Source of the DNA: Neobacillus sp. Marseille-Q6967
GTDB taxonomy: Bacteria > Bacillota > Bacilli > Bacillales > Cytobacillaceae
Assembly: GCF_946151075.1 (NCBI RefSeq)
Contig: NZ_OX267715.1
Coordinates: forward strand, 372,001 to 436,000
Direction: 5' to 3'
DNA: 64,000 nt
Shown here: positions 25,553 through 34,449 of the stretch, in pieces
How positions within the stretch are numbered: the first letter of the stretch is position 1
Layout: every line of letters begins with the position of its first letter
The notes under the pieces: generated by a model
Seen by the model: only the letters and a program-made list of their open reading frames with translations
Database searches by the model: none
What the model was told of the DNA's origin: nothing
Translations under genes and position numbers: made by a program

Positions 25553-25738
25553 GTGAAAAATTCAAATCGGAAAGAACTGCTAAATCATGTTGAATCTCTT
25601 ATGACCCAATACTGTGATGGCTGTCTTTTGCATCAATCCTTTAAACAGGAGAATGGCAGAAGATTTGCCCATCGCTTTTGTATTACAAAATGTACAGTAG
25701 GAGAAAAACTCCAGGAATATGGGAGAAAACTAACATGA
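25553..25738 (+). CDS. ypeQ: YpeQ-like small zinc-finger protein
   Basis: A 61-aa protein with a putative metal site CDGCLLHQ ... HRFCITKC (four Cys, plus His). It resembles YpeQ of B. subtilis in size, order after ypeP, and the FAHRFC and VGEKLQEYG segments. A GTG start at 25553 is preferred, spaced about 10 bp from GGGGTG; ATG 25535 would begin inside that RBS. Function unknown. The short gap to ypeP suggests co-transcription. Confidence 0.75.
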   Translation: MKNSNRKELLNHVESLMTQYCDGCLLHQSFKQENGRRFAHRFCITKCTVGEKLQEYGRKLT

Positions 25739-25768
25739 TTTCAGTTCTTTTTAAGAGAATTATTCACG

Positions 25769-25797
25769 GAAAAAGGCTGACATTAATGTCAGCCTTT
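25769..25797 (-). terminator. Terminator of cspD (bidirectional stem)
   Basis: AAAGGCTGACAT / ATGTCAGCCTTT; the minus-strand reading is followed by TTTTT, so it chiefly serves cspD. Confidence 0.85.
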
Positions 25798-25818
25798 GAT
25801 TAGTTATTATTGTTTGGA

Positions 25819-26019
25819 TTAAAGTTTAACAACGTTAGCTGCTTGTGGTCCGCGGTTTCCTTCAACGATTTCGAAAGAAACTTCTTGGCCTTCTTCTAAA
25901 GACTTGAAGCCATCACCTTGAATTGCGCTGAAGTGTACGAATACATCGTCTCCGCCTTCAACTTCGATGAAACCGAAACCTTTTTCATTGTTGAACCATT
26001 TTACTTTACCGTTTTGCAT
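25819..26019 (-). CDS. cspD: Cold shock protein CspD
   Basis: A 66-aa single OB-fold RNA chaperone. RNP1 KGFGFIEV and RNP2 DVFVHF are intact, and the sequence is close to B. subtilis CspD throughout (starts [14 protein letters not shown], ends ANVVKL). It binds single-stranded nucleic acid and melts mRNA secondary structure at low temperature. The RBS AGGAGGAAATAGTAG precedes the ATG. The roughly 80-base leader contains a GGCACT/AGTGTC hairpin and an AT-rich promoter (TGATAATAT), fitting the leader-controlled expression typical of csp genes. Confidence 0.95.
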   Translation of the reverse strand: MQNGKVKWFNNEKGFGFIEVEGGDDVFVHFSAIQGDGFKSLEEGQEVSFEIVEGNRGPQAANVVKL

Positions 26020-26163
26020 CTACTATTTCCTCCTAAGCCTTTCAAGACACTTTTTTAGTGCCAAAGATAAATATTATCATGTATAAAAGATAAGATAATA
26101 ATGTTCTATAACTATGATACATGATGCTTTAAATATACACGAAGAAAATATGTCAGTCAAGGA

Positions 26164-26286
26164 ATGAAAGTGCTTTATAACCATTATTTCTCACATTTGA
26201 AGGAAAAATATCCAAATTTGCGGTTTCCTTTGGACATAAAAATCCAGCGCCCTCATATCCTTATAAAAATATTCGAAAAAGGGTGA
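26164..26286 (+). CDS. Possible 40-aa small ORF upstream of 26293
   Basis: A 40-codon ORF, MKVLYNHYFSHL... ending FEKG, whose TGA lies 6 bp before the ATG of the next gene and overlaps that gene's RBS region. Composition is protein-like (mixed aromatic, basic and acidic). The RBS (TCAAGGA) is weak and close. It could be a leader peptide or chance; no family recognised. Confidence 0.25.
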   Translation: MKVLYNHYFSHLKEKYPNLRFPLDIKIQRPHILIKIFEKG

Positions 26287-26292
26287 GGAGCA

Positions 26293-26574
26293 ATGTACCG
26301 ATTTTCAATAGGAGGAGAGGAATGGATTTTAAGATTCTCACCACAGGTCTATATAGAAGCTGAAGAAAAACAAACCATTTTGACTTCAATACTGCAGATC
26401 GGCAATGATTTATCTTCTTTTTCTCATGGAGCAGCTTTTTTAATGTTTACAAAAAAGGTAGGAGCCATTGTTTTTGATGTCGAAAGAATTCCCTCATTTA
26501 TACTAACTGTGTCTAATATTATCCCTGAAGAAAATTGGTATTATGATAGTCCACCTCTGAAACAAACTAAATAG
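26293..26574 (+). CDS. Hypothetical protein, 93 aa
   Basis: A 93-aa soluble protein of unrecognised family. It begins MYRFSIGGEEWILRFS with a good RBS (GGTGAGGAGCA). The middle has alternating hydrophobic strands (AFLMFTKKVGAIVFDV) and the C-terminus reads NIIPEENWYYDSPP. No signal peptide, membrane segment or known motif is evident. It is bounded by a terminator and lies just before topB. Confidence 0.65.
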   Translation: MYRFSIGGEEWILRFSPQVYIEAEEKQTILTSILQIGNDLSSFSHGAAFLMFTKKVGAIVFDVERIPSFILTVSNIIPEENWYYDSPPLKQTK

Positions 26575-26582
26575 CTTTTAGC

Positions 26583-26613
26583 GAAAAGAGCGGCTGCCCT
26601 GCCGTTCTTTTGT
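26583..26613 (+). terminator. Terminator before topB
   Basis: AAAGAGCGGC / GCCGTTCTTT stem followed by TGTTTTG; one mispair. Confidence 0.7.
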
Positions 26614-26701
26614 TTTGATATTGTCAATTTTTTTAGCTTTACGAGCCGGTAATGAAGTGCGAAAATAAATCCGGGAAGCGCTAAAAAAAGGAGCAAACAA
26701 A

Positions 26702-28852
26702 ATGAAAGTAATAATTGCCGAAAAACCTGACCAAGGGTCAACGTTAGCTTCTATATTTAAACATAAAAAACAAAATGGGTTTATTGAGATTTTTCCGAAT
26801 GATATTTTTAATCAAGGTGCATATGTTACTTGGGCTATTGGGCATCTATGCCAGCTTGTCGATCCTGAGAACTATAATCCATCTTGGAAAAAATGGTCGT
26901 TAGAAAATTTGCCGATTATTCCAGAACAATTTCAATATGAAGTGACGAAGGATAAAGCGAAACAATTTGCTGTTATAAAAAAACTCGTTACCAATCCATC
27001 GGTAACGGAAATTATCCATGCCGGTGATGCCGGGCGTGAAGGAGAATTAATCATTCGTAATATCTTAAGGCTGTCAGGGTGCAAGAAACCGATGAAGAGG
27101 CTGTGGATTTCATCGTTAACACCTAATGCTATCCGTGAAGGTTTTAATAAATTACTTGATGAAAAGGATACCAGAAATTTATATTATGAGGCCTACACCC
27201 GTTCTTGTGCGGATTGGGTAGTAGGTATGAATGCTTCACGTCTTTATAGCTTGCTTTTACAAAAACAAGGTTTTTCCGATGCGTTCTCCGTTGGAAGAGT
27301 CCAAACTCCAACATTAGCTCTTATAGTCAAAAGGGAACTTGAAATCGAAAATTTTAAATCTGAGCCCTTTTGGGAAGTTATTGCCCATTTTGATATGGAG
27401 GGCAGGAAATATACAGGTAAGTGGATCAATGACGGAGAAATACGTGTTAAAACAAAAGAAATGGCAGAAAAAGTGGCTGCGTTTTGCCGGGATAAGCCGG
27501 CAGTGGTGGAGGATGTTCAATCTGAAAGAAAAGAGTTTTTACCTCCATTGCTATATAATCTTTCCGCCTTACAAGCTGAAGCGAATAAGCGGTATAAGTT
27601 TCCTCCCAAAAAAACGCTCGATGTCCTGCAAAAGCTCTATCAAAAAGGAAATGTATCTTATCCCCGCTCAGACTCGCGGTATGTGACGATTGAAGAGGCG
27701 AAAACCTTCCCTGAAATTCTAAACAAATTAAGTCAGTTGAACAATTATGGGCAATTTTTCCCGCTTCCAGTGGCTTCACTGGAAAATAATAAACGGTACG
27801 TAAATGAAAAAAAGGTAACCGACCACTATGCTATTATTCCGACCGAGCAAATTCCAAATTTAGACAAGCTGGATGCAGATGAAAGGAAACTCTATGATCT
27901 AATCGTCACGAGTTTAATAGCAGCACACTATAATAAAGCAATTGCTGAATATACAACGGTTACAACATTAGTCGATGGCCGGGCTGTTTTTCAATCAAAG
28001 GGCAAGGTCCAAATTGAGGAGGGCTGGCGTAAGGTCATTCATCAAAAAGAGCAGGAAGATGAACCCGCACTCCCGATTCTGAAAAAAGGGGACCAAGGAA
28101 AAACTGCCAAGGTAAATGTAAAAGAAAGTCAAACACAGCCGCCAAAGCGCTATACGGAAGGTCAGCTCATTACCTTAATGAAGACAGCCGGGAAGCATAT
28201 TGAAGATAAAGAATTAGAGAAAATCCTATCCAAAACCGAAGGTCTGGGAACAGAGGCAACTAGAGCAGGTATTATTACCATGTTAAAAGACAGAAAATAT
28301 ATTGAGGTAACAAAGAATCTAGTTTATGCAACAGCGAAGGCGAAAATTTTAATAGAAGCGATTGGTCAAGAGATCCTGGCTTCTCCAGAAATGACGGCAA
28401 AATGGGAACAGAAACTAAAGGAAATATCGGAAGGTTCTGCAACACCAAAGCATTTTATGGAACAAACGAATAAAATGGTTACTCATTTAGTTGCTATTAC
28501 TGTTAACCATGCGGGGGAATGGGTATTTCCAGAGGACTTAAAAGAGTCATTTGTTCCGAGACAATACAAGAAAAAATCCGGGACAAAAGTAGGCAGCTGT
28601 AAACTATGCGGGGGTGCGGTTATTGATAAAGGAACCTTTTATGGCTGTTCCAATTATCAAAAAAACGGCTGTACATTTACGATTTCGAAAAAAATTAAAG
28701 GAAAATCAATTACACAAAAACAATTAAAACTACTGTTAAGTGATGGAACAACAGAAGTAATAGAAGGATTTAAAGGAAAAGAAAAAGATTTTGCTGCAAA
28801 ATTGGCTTGGAATGAAAAACAGCAGAAGATCGAGTTTCTTTTTAACGTGTAA
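26702..28852 (+). CDS. topB: DNA topoisomerase III
   Basis: A 716-aa type IA topoisomerase that relaxes and decatenates DNA, useful at replication intermediates with RecQ-type helicases. Seen: N-terminal TOPRIM with VIIAEKPDQGSTLA and HAGDAGREGELI (acidic triad), the 5Y active-site segment GNVSYPRSDSRYVT with catalytic Tyr near residue 320, and EGLGTEATRAGI. The C-terminal zinc-ribbon-like CKLCGGAV ... GCSNYQKNGC makes it typical of Bacillus TopB, not the longer TopA. RBS AAAGGAG is spaced well before the ATG. No terminator follows, and mntR starts about 90 bp later. Confidence 0.95.
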   Translation: MKVIIAEKPDQGSTLASIFKHKKQNGFIEIFPNDIFNQGAYVTWAIGHLCQLVDPENYNPSWKKWSLENLPIIPEQFQYEVTKDKAKQFAVIKKLVTNPSVTEIIHAGDAGREGELIIRNILRLSGCKKPMKRLWISSLTPNAIREGFNKLLDEKDTRNLYYEAYTRSCADWVVGMNASRLYSLLLQKQGFSDAFSVGRVQTPTLALIVKRELEIENFKSEPFWEVIAHFDMEGRKYTGKWINDGEIRVKTKEMAEKVAAFCRDKPAVVEDVQSERKEFLPPLLYNLSALQAEANKRYKFPPKKTLDVLQKLYQKGNVSYPRSDSRYVTIEEAKTFPEILNKLSQLNNYGQFFPLPVASLENNKRYVNEKKVTDHYAIIPTEQIPNLDKLDADERKLYDLIVTSLIAAHYNKAIAEYTTVTTLVDGRAVFQSKGKVQIEEGWRKVIHQKEQEDEPALPILKKGDQGKTAKVNVKESQTQPPKRYTEGQLITLMKTAGKHIEDKELEKILSKTEGLGTEATRAGIITMLKDRKYIEVTKNLVYATAKAKILIEAIGQEILASPEMTAKWEQKLKEISEGSATPKHFMEQTNKMVTHLVAITVNHAGEWVFPEDLKESFVPRQYKKKSGTKVGSCKLCGGAVIDKGTFYGCSNYQKNGCTFTISKKIKGKSITQKQLKLLLSDGTTEVIEGFKGKEKDFAAKLAWNEKQQKIEFLFNV

Positions 28853-28940
28853 ACAGGGTTTTTTATGTAATAATTCACCTTGTCACTATTTTTTTTCTAT
28901 AGTAAACTTTTAGATGATAAATATTTTTGGAGGGTACGGG

Positions 28941-29363
28941 ATGCCAACACCTAGTATGGAAGATTATATTGAACAAATCTATATGCTCATTGAAGAAAAA
29001 GGATACGCTCGAGTGTCTGATATAGCAGAAGCTCTTTCTGTCCATCCCTCCTCAGTTACAAAAATGGTTCAAAAGTTAGATAAAGATGAGTATTTGGTTT
29101 ATGAAAAATATAGAGGATTCACTCTAACGTCCAAAGGTAACAAAATAGGAAAAAGACTTGTTTTCCGCCATGATCTGCTTGAACAATTCTTAAAGATTAT
29201 TGGCGTAAAAGACGAGAATATATATAAAGATGTGGAAGGAATTGAGCACCACTTAAGCTGGGACTCGATTGACCGAATCGTTGACCTTGTTCAATTCTTC
29301 GAAGAAGATAAGAGCCGGATTGAGGCGTTAAAAGAAATTCAAAAACAAAATGAGCAGGAATGA
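28941..29363 (+). CDS. mntR: Manganese-dependent transcriptional regulator MntR
   Basis: A 140-aa DtxR-family repressor that senses Mn(II) (and Cd) and controls manganese uptake and efflux genes. [12 protein letters not shown] gives Asp8 and Glu11, characteristic of the Mn-selective site, with [10 protein letters not shown] and EGIEHHLS providing the His/Glu ligands. [20 protein letters not shown] is the winged-helix recognition region. The start at ATG 28941 after GGAGGGT is preferred to 28914, because MntR proteins begin here and the RBS fits. Confidence 0.95.
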   Translation: MPTPSMEDYIEQIYMLIEEKGYARVSDIAEALSVHPSSVTKMVQKLDKDEYLVYEKYRGFTLTSKGNKIGKRLVFRHDLLEQFLKIIGVKDENIYKDVEGIEHHLSWDSIDRIVDLVQFFEEDKSRIEALKEIQKQNEQE

Positions 29364-29365
29364 TA

Positions 29366-29480
29366 AGAAAAGCGGAAGCGCCTTGCCCAGGGGCGACATA
29401 GCCGGCGAGAAGGTTGTTCTTTAACTTTCTTGACGGATGGGCTTATGACCCCGAGCCCCTAGGCGCTGAAGCTAGACAAT
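29366..29480. repeat. Bacillus-type GC-rich intergenic repeat (bcr-like)
   Basis: Starts AAAAGCGGAAGCGCCTTGCC and ends GGCGCTGAAGCTAGACA; internally CCCGAGCCCCTAGGCGC pairs with GGGGCGAC-type segments. It is distinctly GC-rich against AT-rich surroundings, non-coding, and lies directly after the mntR stop. I recall this element as scattered in many Bacillus/Neobacillus genomes; copy number here was not checked. Confidence 0.75.
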
Positions 29481-29516
29481 TCTCATAGGAAAATTATACT
29501 TTTTTAATTATATTAG

Positions 29517-29546
29517 AAAAGCACCTTTGCGAAGGTGCTTTTTAAA
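29517..29546. terminator. Bidirectional terminator
   Basis: AAAGCACCTT / AAGGTGCTTT around TGCG, with U-runs on both strands. It ends the mntR side and the DUF3892 gene. Confidence 0.9.
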
Positions 29547-29754
29547 ATAGATTTGGAAGATGGTCAAAGGACTGACCTTGTTCAGGGTTGAGAATCAGGC
29601 TTCCGTCTGGATTTGCTGTTGCCTGAAGCCCTGTAATTCCCCCGTTTTGTGCTTCCATCAAGGCTTTACGATATGAAATGATTCGTCCTGTGGATGTAAC
29701 AAAGTTAATAATTTCTCCGTAATGATTTCGATGCAATGCCACAACTGTGTCCAC
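29542..29754 (-). CDS. DUF3892 domain protein, 70 aa
   Basis: A 70-aa minus-strand protein. VVALHRNHYGEIINFVTSTGRIISY and AQNGGITGLQATANPDGS match DUF3892, a small family common in Bacillaceae with no assigned function. The ATG follows GGAAGGAGGAATCG. The stop codon lies within the U-run of the downstream terminator, so it is a compact monocistronic unit next to metA. Confidence 0.75.
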   Translation of the reverse strand: MDTVVALHRNHYGEIINFVTSTGRIISYRKALMEAQNGGITGLQATANPDGSLILNPEQGQSFDHLPNLF

Positions 29755-29812
29755 AACGATTCCTCCTTCCTGAAACTATTCTTTCTATAAAAAAAGAAAA
29801 TTAAACTGCACG

Positions 29813-29850
29813 AAAAAAAGCATTGGAGATATAATCCCCAATGCTTTTTT
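29813..29850 (-). terminator. Terminator of metA
   Basis: AAAAAGCATTGG / CCAATGCTTTTTT stem-loop with U-runs on both strands. Confidence 0.9.
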
Positions 29851-30758
29851 TAATCCCAATTAAATGGCGTTACCTGATATACATAATAATTCAACCAATT
29901 TGAAAAGAAGAGATGTCCGTGTGCACGCCAGCGGTTGATTGGCGGCTGGCTTGGATCATTGTTCGGGAAGTAATTTTCCGGAATATGAATTTCTAACCCC
30001 TTGTTAATGTCTCTCGAATATTCCTGTGCTAACGAATCCGATTCGTATTCCAAATGTCCTGTTATCATTACATGCTTCCGGTCATTTGAAGCGATTAATA
30101 ATGCTCCAGCCTCTTCTGATGCAGCTAATACTTTAAGTTTTGGATGTGCAAAAATATCCCCGATTGATACATCAGTATAACGGGAATGGGGAGCATAAAA
30201 ATGGTCATCAAAACCACGAAGTAAAATTTCATGCTGCTCTAATATCTGATGTGCGTAAATACCTGAACACTTGCGGGCAAGTTCAAATTTACCGATATCA
30301 TAATGATAAAATAATGCAGCCTGTGCACCCCAGCAAATATGTAGTGTGGAGGTAACATTTGTATTGGTCCAATCCATAATTTCTTTCAGTTCTTCCCAAT
30401 ACTTAACCTGTTCAAACTCCAAAAGTTCAACCGGGGCACCGGTAATAATCATGCCATCAAACTTTTGATTTTTAACTTCAGAAAAGGTGGTATAAAACTG
30501 TTCAAGATGCTGCTTACTCGTGTTTGTAGATTCATAGGAGTCCGTTTTTAAAAATTTAACATTAACTTGCAATGGGCTATTACCCAATAAGCGTAAAAGC
30601 TGTGTTTCTGCTTTTTCTTTTTCGGGCATAAGATTTAAGATAAGGATATTTAACGGCCGGATGTCCTGGCTAGTTGCCCGTTCAACATCCATAACAAATA
30701 TATTCTCTTGCTCCAATATTTCCCTAGCAGGAAGAAGCTTAGGAATATTAATAGGCAA
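29850..30758 (-). CDS. metA: Homoserine O-acetyltransferase (MetA/HTS family)
   Basis: A 302-aa enzyme acylating L-homoserine at the first dedicated step of methionine synthesis. The catalytic nucleophile lies in [18 protein letters not shown], and [14 protein letters not shown] and [12 protein letters not shown] carry the His/Glu part. Residue 111 is Glu (TGAPVE). Published work on Bacillus MetA ties Glu111 to acetyl-CoA and Gly111 (E. coli) to succinyl-CoA, so acetylation is expected. The start is TTG (30758) after GGGGGAG. No S-box or T-box was seen upstream; tandem ATAAACATT repeats (about 30830-30850) lie in the promoter region shared with fhs. Confidence 0.93.
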   Translation of the reverse strand: MPINIPKLLPAREILEQENIFVMDVERATSQDIRPLNILILNLMPEKEKAETQLLRLLGNSPLQVNVKFLKTDSYESTNTSKQHLEQFYTTFSEVKNQKFDGMIITGAPVELLEFEQVKYWEELKEIMDWTNTNVTSTLHICWGAQAALFYHYDIGKFELARKCSGIYAHQILEQHEILLRGFDDHFYAPHSRYTDVSIGDIFAHPKLKVLAASEEAGALLIASNDRKHVMITGHLEYESDSLAQEYSRDINKGLEIHIPENYFPNNDPSQPPINRWRAHGHLFFSNWLNYYVYQVTPFNWD

Positions 30759-30967
30759 ACGGCACTCCCCCTTTTATTTGATTGTTTACCAATGGCCGAG
30801 ATAAGTTTATAAAATTCGGTCAATAACATTATAAACATTATAAACATTATCGTAAATTCAGAAAAGAATATTTTTTTGTTAGAAATAGTACACGAAAGTA
30901 AAGGCTGCTTTTGGTACAATATAGGAGGACTTTTATACTAATTGGATTGCGGGGGATTATTTTGCAA

Positions 30968-32650
30968 ATGAAAACATCCGTCAAGTCAGACATTGAAATT
31001 GCACAAGCATCTACGATGAAGCCCATTGTTGAAATTGCCGCGAAAATTGGTTTAACAGAGGATGATCTTGAACTTTACGGCAAGTTTAAAGCCAAGCTTT
31101 CAAGTGAAATTCTTTCAAAAATAAATACACATAACAGTGGGAAAATTATTCTTGTTACGTCCATTAATCCTACGCCTGCTGGTGAGGGCAAATCAACGGT
31201 AACGGTTGGACTAGGTGATGCCTTAAACCGCATTGGTAAAAAAGCAATGATTGCAATGCGGGAACCATCTTTAGGACCTACTATGGGAATAAAAGGCGGT
31301 GCCACCGGCGGGGGTTATTCTCAAGTACTCCCAATGGAAGACATTAATTTGCATTTCACCGGGGATTTGCATGCCATCACAACGGCGAATAATGCCCTTG
31401 CTGCATTAATCGATAATCACATTCAACAAGGAAATGAGTTAAAGATCGATCAGCGGCTCATCGTGTGGAAGCGTGCTGTTGATTTAAATGACCGTGCACT
31501 AAGAAACGTCATAATTGGCCTCGGCGGTCCCCTTCAAGGAATTCCCCGTGAAGATGGATTTGATATTACGGTAGCATCAGAAATTATGGCTGTGCTTTGT
31601 TTGGCTAAAGACCTAAAGGATTTAAAAAATCGCTTGTCTCGAATGGTTATAGCTTATAACGAACGAAAGGAACCTGTTACAGTAGCTGACCTTGGAGTGG
31701 AAGGTGCGCTGACGTTATTGCTTAAGGAGGCAGTAAAACCTAATCTAGTGCAAACCATTGAACATACACCTGCATTGATTCATGGCGGACCTTTCGCCAA
31801 TATTGCCCACGGCTGTAATAGTGTTATTGCTACCATCGCTGCATCTAAATTGGCTGATTATGTTGTGACAGAAGCTGGTTTTGGCGCTGATTTAGGAGCC
31901 GAAAAGTTCTTACATATTAAATCAACAAGCGCAGGAATTAAGCCGGAAGCGGTTGTTATTGTTGCCACTATCCGCGCCTTAAAAATGCATGGAGGGGTAG
32001 CAAAATCAGAGTTAGCCACAGAAAACATCGCATCCCTGACATTAGGTTTTGAGAACCTGCAAAAGCATATTGAAACGATTCGGAGCTTTGGTTTACCGGT
32101 TGTAATAGCGATTAATAAATTCATTACCGACACCGACCTTGAAGTGAAAACATTGCTCGACTGGTGCAAACGGGAAAGTGTGCCTGTTTCCTTAACAGAG
32201 GTTTGGGAAAAAGGAGGCGCCGGCGGAGTAGATCTAGCTGAAACGTTATTATCAGTCATTGAAAAAGAAGAAAATAAATTTCAGCCGCTATATGACTTAT
32301 CCGATTCCATTGAAGAGAAAGTTAGAACCATTGTACAACAAGTATATGGGGGAAAAGATGTAGAATTTATGCCAAAAGCAAAAAAACAGCTGATTGATTT
32401 TGAAAGCTACGGGTGGTCCCATCTAGCAGTATGTATGGCTAAATCGCAGTATTCATTATCGGACAATCCGGCTAAACTCGGCAGGCCTAAAGACTTTACC
32501 GTGACCGTAAGAGAGTTTAAGCCTTCCCTTGGTGCCGGCTTTATTGTCGCCCTGACTGGCGAGGTCATGACCATGCCAGGACTTCCGAAGACACCTGCAG
32601 CACTGAAAATGGATGTGGATGAAAAAGGTAATGCCATTGGATTGTTTTAA
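30968..32650 (+). CDS. fhs: Formate-tetrahydrofolate ligase
   Basis: A 560-aa FTHFS, which makes 10-formyl-THF from formate, THF and ATP to feed purine and one-carbon metabolism. P-loop [51 protein letters not shown] and [18 protein letters not shown] C-terminal sequences are all present, and length is normal. ATG 30968 is used; a TACAAT -10 at 30914-30919 puts transcription start near 30926, which excludes the earlier in-frame start at 30911. fhs is absent from B. subtilis 168 as far as I recall, so this is an accessory gene in the conserved backbone. Confidence 0.95.
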   Translation: MKTSVKSDIEIAQASTMKPIVEIAAKIGLTEDDLELYGKFKAKLSSEILSKINTHNSGKIILVTSINPTPAGEGKSTVTVGLGDALNRIGKKAMIAMREPSLGPTMGIKGGATGGGYSQVLPMEDINLHFTGDLHAITTANNALAALIDNHIQQGNELKIDQRLIVWKRAVDLNDRALRNVIIGLGGPLQGIPREDGFDITVASEIMAVLCLAKDLKDLKNRLSRMVIAYNERKEPVTVADLGVEGALTLLLKEAVKPNLVQTIEHTPALIHGGPFANIAHGCNSVIATIAASKLADYVVTEAGFGADLGAEKFLHIKSTSAGIKPEAVVIVATIRALKMHGGVAKSELATENIASLTLGFENLQKHIETIRSFGLPVVIAINKFITDTDLEVKTLLDWCKRESVPVSLTEVWEKGGAGGVDLAETLLSVIEKEENKFQPLYDLSDSIEEKVRTIVQQVYGGKDVEFMPKAKKQLIDFESYGWSHLAVCMAKSQYSLSDNPAKLGRPKDFTVTVREFKPSLGAGFIVALTGEVMTMPGLPKTPAALKMDVDEKGNAIGLF

Positions 32651-32667
32651 TCGGAGAGGTGAATGTC

Positions 32668-33195
32668 ATGTTTGATCCTACTGCATTTGATAATATGAAG
32701 GTCGTTTTAGAAGGGGCTCTTTATGACTTGGATTTGAGCGGCAAGATTGTGGTAACCGATCGGAATGACCTGATGAACATGGCAAAAATGTCTAGAAGCT
32801 TTGACGTTAGCTTTAAATTAAATTCCCCAAAAAAGGTTACCGCAAAATTACAATTGGAATCACAACTAATCCATTTAGCTGCGGAACTGCTTCCAGAAAA
32901 TATAGCGAAAGAACAGTCAGGATGTTTAGTAAAACTGAAATTTTTCCATGAAGGTATTTCAGATGAAAGTTTATTAAATGACATACAAAAGTTAATGTTG
33001 GAAATTTGGGGGAACACAAGGAACATTCAACAATCGATTGTGATGTATCCATTCGGTTCAAAGGTTGAGAACAGGATTACGGTGGAATTTGACCGGATTG
33101 TTGGAGAAGAACAGATGGATGATTTAATTGAGATGATTGATTTTATCATGACAACTTTAGATCAATTACAAATGTTCCATGATGGACTTGAATGA
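32668..33195 (+). CDS. Hypothetical protein, 175 aa, downstream of fhs
   Basis: An unrecognised soluble protein. It begins MFDPTAFDNMKVVLEGALYD, contains the DRNDLMNMAKMSRSF stretch, and ends with FIMTTLDQLQMFHD. No membrane segment or catalytic signature is evident; alternating helices and strands look like a compact alpha/beta fold. ATG 32668 is spaced from GGAGAGG, whereas GTG 32659 overlaps it. It lies 17 bp after fhs and before a terminator, so it is probably co-transcribed. Confidence 0.75.
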   Translation: MFDPTAFDNMKVVLEGALYDLDLSGKIVVTDRNDLMNMAKMSRSFDVSFKLNSPKKVTAKLQLESQLIHLAAELLPENIAKEQSGCLVKLKFFHEGISDESLLNDIQKLMLEIWGNTRNIQQSIVMYPFGSKVENRITVEFDRIVGEEQMDDLIEMIDFIMTTLDQLQMFHDGLE

Positions 33196-33200
33196 GTGAA

Positions 33201-33232
33201 GAAACCAGTGTAAAAGCTGGTTTTTTTTATTT
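33201..33232 (+). terminator. Terminator of the fhs unit
   Basis: AAACCAG / CTGGTTT stem followed by a run of T. Confidence 0.85.
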
Positions 33233-33308
33233 ACAAGTTATCAAATACCATGTACGATTATTTTAACTAGATATTATGACCTCATACTAAATTTAGGGGG
33301 AGTTTAGC

Positions 33309-34157
33309 ATGGTTAAAACGGCTTGGGTTACTGATAGTACCGCTTTTATAGACGAAGAACTAAAAAACCACCCGGATTTATATTCAGTACCATTAAGTAT
33401 CATTCTAGACGGAGAGGAATATGCTGATGGGGTTGATTTATCTCCTACTCAGTTATTTGAACGGTTAAAGCAGTTAAAAAATCCACCAACTACCTCCCAG
33501 CCTTCCGTGGGAGCGTTTCAAGCCTTATATGAAAAATTAGCTAAGGATTACGACCAAGTGGTTGCAGTACTTTTATCGGGAAAGCTAAGTGGTACGGTAT
33601 CTTCCAGTGAACAGGCCGCGAAGCTTGTGGATATTCCAGTTACCACATTTGATTCTAAAATCCTCACTTATCCAATGACGGCTTTATTAAAAAAAGGAAT
33701 GGAACTGCTTGAAGCAGGAAACAGTTTAGAAGATGTCATCAGGGAAATGGAGAGAATTAGAGATACAAATGAGACTTATGTGTTAATCGGAAGCCTAGAA
33801 CAATTACACCGCGGCGGCAGAATGACCGGGTTGCAATTTTTCCTAGGAAGCATGTTAAATATAAAGCCAATTATTTCGATTGAAGATGGCGTTTTAGAGG
33901 CAAAAGAAAAAGTCAGGAGTGAAAAGAAAGCGAAAGAAAAAATTCTCGATTATTTTAGATCTTCGTATGAAAAGAACCAATTTAAAGAAGTTTATATTTT
34001 ATATGGTTTACACGAGGAACAAGCAGCTGAATGGCAGGTAGAATTGGAAAAGGAATATCCACAGTTAAAGATAAAATGCTGTCCGCTTGGTGCGGTAATT
34101 GGAGTTCATGCTGGAGAAAATACTCTTGGTATCAGCTGGCATAATGAATTGAAATAA
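33309..34157 (+). CDS. DegV family fatty-acid-binding protein
   Basis: A 282-aa DegV (FakB-like) protein; such proteins bind a fatty acid and, with FakA kinase, allow its phosphorylation for phospholipid synthesis. WVTDSTAFIDEEL opens the fold, TSQPSVGAFQALYE and VLLSGKLSGTVSSSEQAA line the head-group pocket, and GRMTGLQFFLGSMLNIKPII is the conserved C-domain motif. The RBS GGGGGAG precedes the ATG. A second paralogue lies at 55164, consistent with FakB proteins of different chain specificity. Confidence 0.9.
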   Translation: MVKTAWVTDSTAFIDEELKNHPDLYSVPLSIILDGEEYADGVDLSPTQLFERLKQLKNPPTTSQPSVGAFQALYEKLAKDYDQVVAVLLSGKLSGTVSSSEQAAKLVDIPVTTFDSKILTYPMTALLKKGMELLEAGNSLEDVIREMERIRDTNETYVLIGSLEQLHRGGRMTGLQFFLGSMLNIKPIISIEDGVLEAKEKVRSEKKAKEKILDYFRSSYEKNQFKEVYILYGLHEEQAAEWQVELEKEYPQLKIKCCPLGAVIGVHAGENTLGISWHNELK

Positions 34158-34223
34158 TTAATTAATCCCTTGTTGAGCATAATAAGTTTGTGAACTTATT
34201 ACCAGAAGAGAGGGGTATGTACC

Positions 34224-34379
34224 ATTAGTAAGCAGGGAAGACAAAATCCAAACATGACAAGAGAGCAGATCGAAAAGCAAGATAGAAAAAATGAGGTTGA
34301 GTTAGGCAGCGATTTTCAAATTGGAAATACAAAATCGCAAAGCCAGAAAAAAAGCGGCCGGCAGGCAAACAAAAAGTAA
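34224..34379 (+). CDS. Small hydrophilic protein, possible spore protein, with candidate ATT start
   Basis: A frame open from 34224 to the TAA at 34377-34379 encodes up to 51 aa: ISKQGRQNPNMTREQIEKQD ... GSDFQIGNTKSQSQKKSGRQ. AGAGGGG lies 8 bp before an ATT codon at 34224, so translation may start at ATT; ATG 34254 (41 aa) is the alternative with a poor RBS. It is rich in Gln, Lys, Asn and Ser with no hydrophobic core, as in SASPs; GSDF with upstream Q/K/N loosely recalls gamma-type SASPs. A terminator begins at its stop codon, supporting a real unit. Confidence 0.5.
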   Translation: MSKQGRQNPNMTREQIEKQDRKNEVELGSDFQIGNTKSQSQKKSGRQANKK

Positions 34380-34403
34380 CCCCGAATTTCGGGGTTATTT
34401 TTT
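34375..34403 (+). terminator. Terminator after the small ORF
   Basis: AACCCCGAA / TTCGGGGTT followed by ATTTTTTG. Confidence 0.9.
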
Positions 34404-34449
34404 GTTTCTTTCATGTTAAAATAGCAAAGATGAAAGTAGGTGTTCAGAA

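Noticed and set aside
30759..30967. S-box or T-box leader for metA or fhs
   Set aside because: No matching conserved helices or T-box sequence; only short AT-rich direct repeats are visible.
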